Assembly (NCBI RefSeq): GCF_018881605.1
Contig: NZ_JACVPZ010000001.1
Span: 1,488,001 to 1,552,000 of the forward strand
Reading direction: 5' to 3'
Source: Polynucleobacter sp. UB-Tiil-W10
GTDB lineage: Bacteria > Pseudomonadota > Gammaproteobacteria > Burkholderiales > Burkholderiaceae
Length of the DNA stretch: 64,000 bases
Shown here: positions 59,911-64,000 of the stretch, one piece after another
How the letters are laid out: every line of letters starts with the position of its first letter
How positions within the stretch are numbered: the stretch's first letter is position 1
Position numbers and translations under genes: made by a program
The notes under the pieces: model-generated
What the model was told of the DNA's origin: nothing
The model's database searches: none
The model's input: only the letters and a program-made list of their open reading frames with translations

Positions 59911-62900
59911 TTGAGTTTAGTTACCTCCTTCATCCGGGGAGTATTGGATAAGCGCGTCATTATTCTGTTTGCCGCAGCAGTGCTGTTGGTGCTCGGTGCA
60001 TTTAGTCTCAAACAATTACCCATTCAGCCTTATCCAGGTGTTGCGCCTCTGACGATTCAGGCGATTTCACAATGGCCCGGTAGAAGCACTACTGAAGTTG
60101 AGCAACAGGTCACCATCCCCGTTGAAAATGCATTGGCTGGTATTTCAGGGGTAAAGGCATTTCGTTCGGTATCGTTATTTGGTTTATCGGTTGTTACCCT
60201 CAAATTCAATGACAACGCAGATCCGTTTAAAGTACGTCAAATTTTTAATACCAATTTAGGTAATGTCTCTTTCCCACCAGGCGTGAGTTCGAGTGTCAGT
60301 CCGGATTCTGACGCAACCGGTGAAATCTTGCGCTACCAGGTCACTTCTGACTATGCCTCCCCAACACGCCTCAAGACTTTACAAAACTACGAGATCTACA
60401 AAGAGCTCAAGCAGACTCCCGGAATTGCGGACGTTTCTTCTTTTGGCGGTAAGGTGCGCCAGTACCAGGTCATCGTGAGTCCTGAGAGCTTGCAATCGAA
60501 GGGCATTACCGTACCGCAGTTAATTGATGCTTTATCTAAAGCCAATGACAATACTGGCGGCGGTATTTTACCTAGTGGTGAACAGCAATTTGTGGTGCGT
60601 GGCGTTGGCTTACTCAAAAATATTGAGGATATTAAGCAGGTGGTGATTGCAGTCAACAAAGGTATCCCCATCCGTATTGGCGATGTGGCTACTGTCGTGA
60701 TTGGTAATGCCCCGCGTTTAGGTCTTTTCCAGTTTGACAATAATCCAGATTCTGTGGAGGGTATTGTTTATCTGCGTCGCGGTGAAAATGCTTCCGAGGT
60801 GTTGGCACGTGTACGCGAGAAAATTGACAACATCAATAACCATATATTGCCACCAGGTATTCAAGTTAAACCTTTCTATGATCGCCAGGTATTACTCGAT
60901 ATAACGGTAGGCACTGTTAAGCACACGATGTTCTTTGGCATCACCATGGTGCTGGTGCTGCTTTATGTGTTTTTGGGCAACCTGCGCGCTGCTGCAGTCG
61001 TTGCTGCAGTCATTCCATTGGCGCTGTGTTTCTCATTCATCATGATGTACCTCTTCAATGTTCCGGCGAATCTGATTTCTCTTGGAGCGATTGACTTCGG
61101 GGTGATTGTGGATGCTGCGGTGATCATTACCGAAAACGTGATGCGTCACATGGAAGAGGGCGGTAAACGAGTAAACCAAAGCATCATCTTGGCAACGAGT
61201 GAAGTGCAGCGGGCAATGGTGTATTCCACCAGCATCATTATCGTAGCTTACTCACCCTTATTCTTGATGGGTGGTGTTGAAGGCATCATTTTTAAACCCA
61301 TGGCTTTCACTATGGGATTTGCTCTAGTTGCATCTATTATCTTAAGCCTGACTTTTTTGCCTGCATCGATGTCTTATGTGTTTGGGGAAAATTTCCATCA
61401 TGCACCGCCCAAATTTATTACGTGGATCTTAGAGCGTTATCGACCCTTGTTACGTAAGTGGATGGATCATCCACGCCATATCATCACACTATCTATTTTT
61501 ATTCTATGCATTACTTTATTAAGTGCCACTCGATTGGGAACCGCATTCTTGCCTACTCTTGAAGAAAACAATATTTGGTTGCGGGTGACCCTGCCAAATA
61601 CGGTTGATCTGAATTACTCGATTAGTGTTGCCAATCAGCTCCGTGAAATTTTCCTAAAGCAACCTGAGCTCGAAAAGGTTGCTGTTCAGATTGGCCGTCC
61701 AGACGATGGCACTGATTCAACGGGGGTGTTCAACCAAGAATATGGTTTGTACTTAAAGGCACCCGAATCTTTACCCAAAGGAACCAATAAGCATCTCTTA
61801 TTACAGCATCTTCAGGCCGAGCTCGAGAAGATCCCGGGGATCAATTTCAGTTTCTCTCAATACATTCAAGATAACGTCAATGAGGCGCTCTCTGGTGTAA
61901 AGGGTGAGAACTCGGTGAAAATTTTTGGCTCAGATTTAGAGGTCTTATCTCAAAAAGCGCATGAGGTAGTCGCTCAACTCAAAAAGGTCCACGGTATCGA
62001 AGATGAGAATATTCTGAAGGAACTAGGTCAACCTACTTTAAATATTCAAATCGATCGTGATAAGGCCGCACGCTATGGTGTGAATGTCAACGATATTCAG
62101 ACGGTAGTCGCTAATTCGATTGGTGGCGCACCTGTTGCGAATTTCTTGGAAGATGAAAAAACATTTGGCATTGCGGTGCGCTTGAATGAAGCTAGCCGTA
62201 ACGACATTCCAGACATTGCCAATTTATTAATTGACACTCCTGGTGGTCAAAAAGTGCCATTGGGTATGGTTGCCAATGTGCGCTTAACAGATGGTCCTTT
62301 CTTTATTTACCGTGAGGCTGGAAAGCGCTACATAGCTGTGATCTTTAGCGTGCGTGGTCGAGATCTTGGAAGTGCGGTAGAGGATGCTAAATACTTAGTG
62401 GAAAAGAATGTCGCATTGCCAACCAATTACACTATTGCATGGGATGGTCAGTTCAATCAAATGAAAGCCGCTCAACAAAAGTTGATGGTGATCATTCCTC
62501 TTACATTGGTCGCTATCTTCTTGTTGTTGGTCACTGCTTTGGGTAATTTCCGTGATGCGGTAATTGTGTTAATTAACGTGCCGTTTGCTGCGATTGGCGG
62601 AATCATCGCACTGCATTTGGGTGGTGAGACCCTCAGTATTTCAGCCTTATTCGGATTCCTTTCTTTATTCGGTATTGCGATTCAGGATGGTGTGATCTTG
62701 ATTTCATACATTAATAAAACCGTGGCGGAAGAGCATGGCGCCATGAAAGACGCTATGGTGGATGGTGCCGCTTTGCGAGTTCGTCCTGTATTAATGACGG
62801 CCATGCTTGCTGGCTTAGGTCTCTTGCCTGCCGCTTTATCGCATTCGATTGGTTCAGAGGCGCAGCGCCCTCTCGCTTTAGTGATTGTTGGTGGAATGGT

Positions 62901-62988
62901 GACAACAACTATTTTGACGCTGTTAGTGTTACCTGTAATCTACGCGGCAATGAGAGCTCGCGGCAAACATAAACCTGGACTCGTTTAA
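59911..62988 (+). CDS. Heavy-metal RND efflux permease (CzcA-like)
   Basis: A 1025-residue RND pump of the heavy-metal (HME) group. The TM4 segment [20 protein letters not shown] carries the Asp-Asp-Glu pattern of divalent-cation pumps (Co/Zn/Ni/Cd), in contrast to CusA. Two large periplasmic loops contain [21 protein letters not shown] and [12 protein letters not shown] segments. TTG at 59911 follows AGGAGG directly after the adaptor stop. The metal specificity is inferred from the TM4 motif. Confidence 0.9.
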   Translation: MSLVTSFIRGVLDKRVIILFAAAVLLVLGAFSLKQLPIQPYPGVAPLTIQAISQWPGRSTTEVEQQVTIPVENALAGISGVKAFRSVSLFGLSVVTLKFNDNADPFKVRQIFNTNLGNVSFPPGVSSSVSPDSDATGEILRYQVTSDYASPTRLKTLQNYEIYKELKQTPGIADVSSFGGKVRQYQVIVSPESLQSKGITVPQLIDALSKANDNTGGGILPSGEQQFVVRGVGLLKNIEDIKQVVIAVNKGIPIRIGDVATVVIGNAPRLGLFQFDNNPDSVEGIVYLRRGENASEVLARVREKIDNINNHILPPGIQVKPFYDRQVLLDITVGTVKHTMFFGITMVLVLLYVFLGNLRAAAVVAAVIPLALCFSFIMMYLFNVPANLISLGAIDFGVIVDAAVIITENVMRHMEEGGKRVNQSIILATSEVQRAMVYSTSIIIVAYSPLFLMGGVEGIIFKPMAFTMGFALVASIILSLTFLPASMSYVFGENFHHAPPKFITWILERYRPLLRKWMDHPRHIITLSIFILCITLLSATRLGTAFLPTLEENNIWLRVTLPNTVDLNYSISVANQLREIFLKQPELEKVAVQIGRPDDGTDSTGVFNQEYGLYLKAPESLPKGTNKHLLLQHLQAELEKIPGINFSFSQYIQDNVNEALSGVKGENSVKIFGSDLEVLSQKAHEVVAQLKKVHGIEDENILKELGQPTLNIQIDRDKAARYGVNVNDIQTVVANSIGGAPVANFLEDEKTFGIAVRLNEASRNDIPDIANLLIDTPGGQKVPLGMVANVRLTDGPFFIYREAGKRYIAVIFSVRGRDLGSAVEDAKYLVEKNVALPTNYTIAWDGQFNQMKAAQQKLMVIIPLTLVAIFLLLVTALGNFRDAVIVLINVPFAAIGGIIALHLGGETLSISALFGFLSLFGIAIQDGVILISYINKTVAEEHGAMKDAMVDGAALRVRPVLMTAMLAGLGLLPAALSHSIGSEAQRPLALVIVGGMVTTTILTLLVLPVIYAAMRARGKHKPGLV

Positions 62989-62990
62989 CC

Positions 62991-63782
62991 ATGTCAAAAC
63001 AACCTCATATCCTAGTCTCCAATGATGATGGCTATTTGGCGCCTGGCTTATTGGCTTTGGTTAATGCTGTACGTCCTCTGGGGCGCATTACTGTGATTGC
63101 TCCTGAGCAGAACCATAGCGGGGCCTCTAATTCTTTAACACTTTCTAGGCCGCTCTCGATTCATCGCGTGGCTGGTGGAGAGCGTGATGGCTTTTTCTTC
63201 ATTAATGGCACTCCCACAGATTGTGTACACGTTGCGATGACGGGTTTCTTGGATGAGAAGCCTGACCTAGTGATCTCTGGTATTAATCAAGGCGAGAACA
63301 TGGGCGAGGATACGCTTTACTCTGGCACTGTAGCGGCCGCAGTTGAGGGCGTTATGTTTGGTGTTCCTGGTATTGCTTTCTCACAAATTGATCGTGGTTG
63401 GAATCGGATTGAAGATGCGGCTAAAGCAGCCCATGATGTGGTTGCGCAAATGCTGGTTTCTTCTTTAAGCCAAAATCATGCTGACGGCGCAGCAACGCTA
63501 CTCAATGTCAATATTCCCAATCGTCCTTATGCTGATTTATATCGCTGGCGTGTAACGCGCCTCGGTAATCGTCATCATTCACAGCCAGTAGTAGTTCAAG
63601 ATAGTCCACGTGGTGAGAAGATTTATTGGATTGGGGCCGCTGGCGATGTCAAAGAAGGCTCCGAGGGAACTGACTTTCATGCAATTGCTGAAGGATGTAT
63701 TTCGATTACGCCAATGCAATTGGATTTAACGCACTATGCTCGTTTAGCGGCAATGCGCGCCAATGGTTGGGATCGCGGTTGA
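62991..63782 (+). CDS. surE: 5'/3'-nucleotidase SurE
   Basis: A 263-residue nucleotidase/exopolyphosphatase of stationary-phase survival. Metal residues are in [12 protein letters not shown], with [29 protein letters not shown] and [12 protein letters not shown] as family blocks. It starts two bases after the efflux permease and overlaps pcm by four bases (TTGA). The surE-pcm order is the standard proteobacterial one. Confidence 0.95.
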   Translation: MSKQPHILVSNDDGYLAPGLLALVNAVRPLGRITVIAPEQNHSGASNSLTLSRPLSIHRVAGGERDGFFFINGTPTDCVHVAMTGFLDEKPDLVISGINQGENMGEDTLYSGTVAAAVEGVMFGVPGIAFSQIDRGWNRIEDAAKAAHDVVAQMLVSSLSQNHADGAATLLNVNIPNRPYADLYRWRVTRLGNRHHSQPVVVQDSPRGEKIYWIGAAGDVKEGSEGTDFHAIAEGCISITPMQLDLTHYARLAAMRANGWDRG

Positions 63783-64000
63783 AGGCTCCCACCGAACGCT
63801 TTGCTGCCTATCGACAGGCCCTGGCTGCAAAAGTGCATGCTAGCGGCGTAAAGCACGGTAAAACTTTAGAAGCCATTGCCACTGTTCCAAGACATGCGTT
63901 TATGGATGCGGGTTTGCATGCGCAAGCCTATGAAGACACTGCTCTACCAATTGGACATGAGCAAACTATTTCTAAGCCCTCAGTAGTGGCGCGCATGATT
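63779..64000 (+). CDS. pcm: Protein-L-isoaspartate O-methyltransferase, start only
   Basis: The first 74 codons of a PIMT, which repairs isoaspartyl damage in proteins with SAM. The visible part has [20 protein letters not shown] and [19 protein letters not shown], the family's N-terminal signature. It starts with TTG at 63779, overlapping the surE stop. The rest lies outside the window. Confidence 0.92.
   Translation, partial: MKAPTERFAAYRQALAAKVHASGVKHGKTLEAIATVPRHAFMDAGLHAQAYEDTALPIGHEQTISKPSVVARMI

Overview
The window looks like chromosome of a small-genome free-living betaproteobacterium of the Burkholderiaceae, most likely Polynucleobacter or a close relative. The reasons are moderate GC content, five Bug-type tripartite tricarboxylate transporter (TTT) receptors, the dnaX-ybaB-recR order with the 4.5S RNA beside dnaX, the surE-pcm pair, and AddAB rather than RecBCD. 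This is inference from gene content; no search was run. Nearly all of it is ordinary coding DNA. There are no rRNA or tRNA genes, CRISPR arrays, insertion sequences or prophage genes.

Layout. 1-8.1 kb holds a Bug receptor cut by the window edge, a small charged Hc1-like protein, a DUF1330 protein, a 3-hydroxyisobutyrate dehydrogenase, a transglutaminase-TlpA-SelD operon, a RhlE-type helicase, and a thiol dioxygenase coupled to a hotdog thioesterase. 8.3-12.8 kb is a molybdate/tungstate locus: two TupA-like binding proteins and a Mop protein in one operon, divergent from a ModE-like regulator and ModA, with no permease or ATPase. 13.5-16.9 kb is an iron locus: feoAB diverges from a cupredoxin and outer-membrane-protein pair, with two Fur-box-like sequences between them.

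17-27.6 kb is a catabolic region. It has three fumarylacetoacetate-hydrolase (FAH) family enzymes (one with a Tat signal), a class II aldolase with a signal peptide overlapping a Bug gene, a lipoprotein alpha/beta hydrolase, three Bug receptors, a SemiSWEET, an enoyl-CoA hydratase and DUF5993-dsbB. 27.6-31.6 kb is a lipoprotein operon (COG3014 type, YcfL, LpoB, a second LpoB/CsgG-like protein), probably linked to peptidoglycan synthesis control. 31.6-37.2 kb has a MATE exporter, a GT-C glycosyltransferase, ribosomal protein L31 type B, Rho and thioredoxin. 37.3-43.8 kb encodes AddB and AddA.

44.5-46.6 kb pairs a Bug receptor with a tartrate/D-malate dehydrogenase. 46.8-48.9 kb is an SOS cassette: a canonical LexA box, umuD, umuC and one or two unrecognised small ORFs. 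ExoX, a rhodanese and an adhesin-E-like protein follow. 51.7-54.6 kb is the 4.5S RNA (minus strand) and dnaX-ybaB-recR. 54.6-55.2 kb is a DinJ-YafQ type toxin-antitoxin pair with a palindromic operator. 55.4-63 kb is an OprB-like porin and a CzcCBA-type metal efflux operon, then surE and the start of pcm.

The most interesting parts are the apparently extracytoplasmic catabolic module (17-25 kb), the Fur-type cupredoxin/OMP pair beside feoAB, the orphan set of oxyanion-binding proteins, and the unknown small ORFs behind umuC and near 51 kb.
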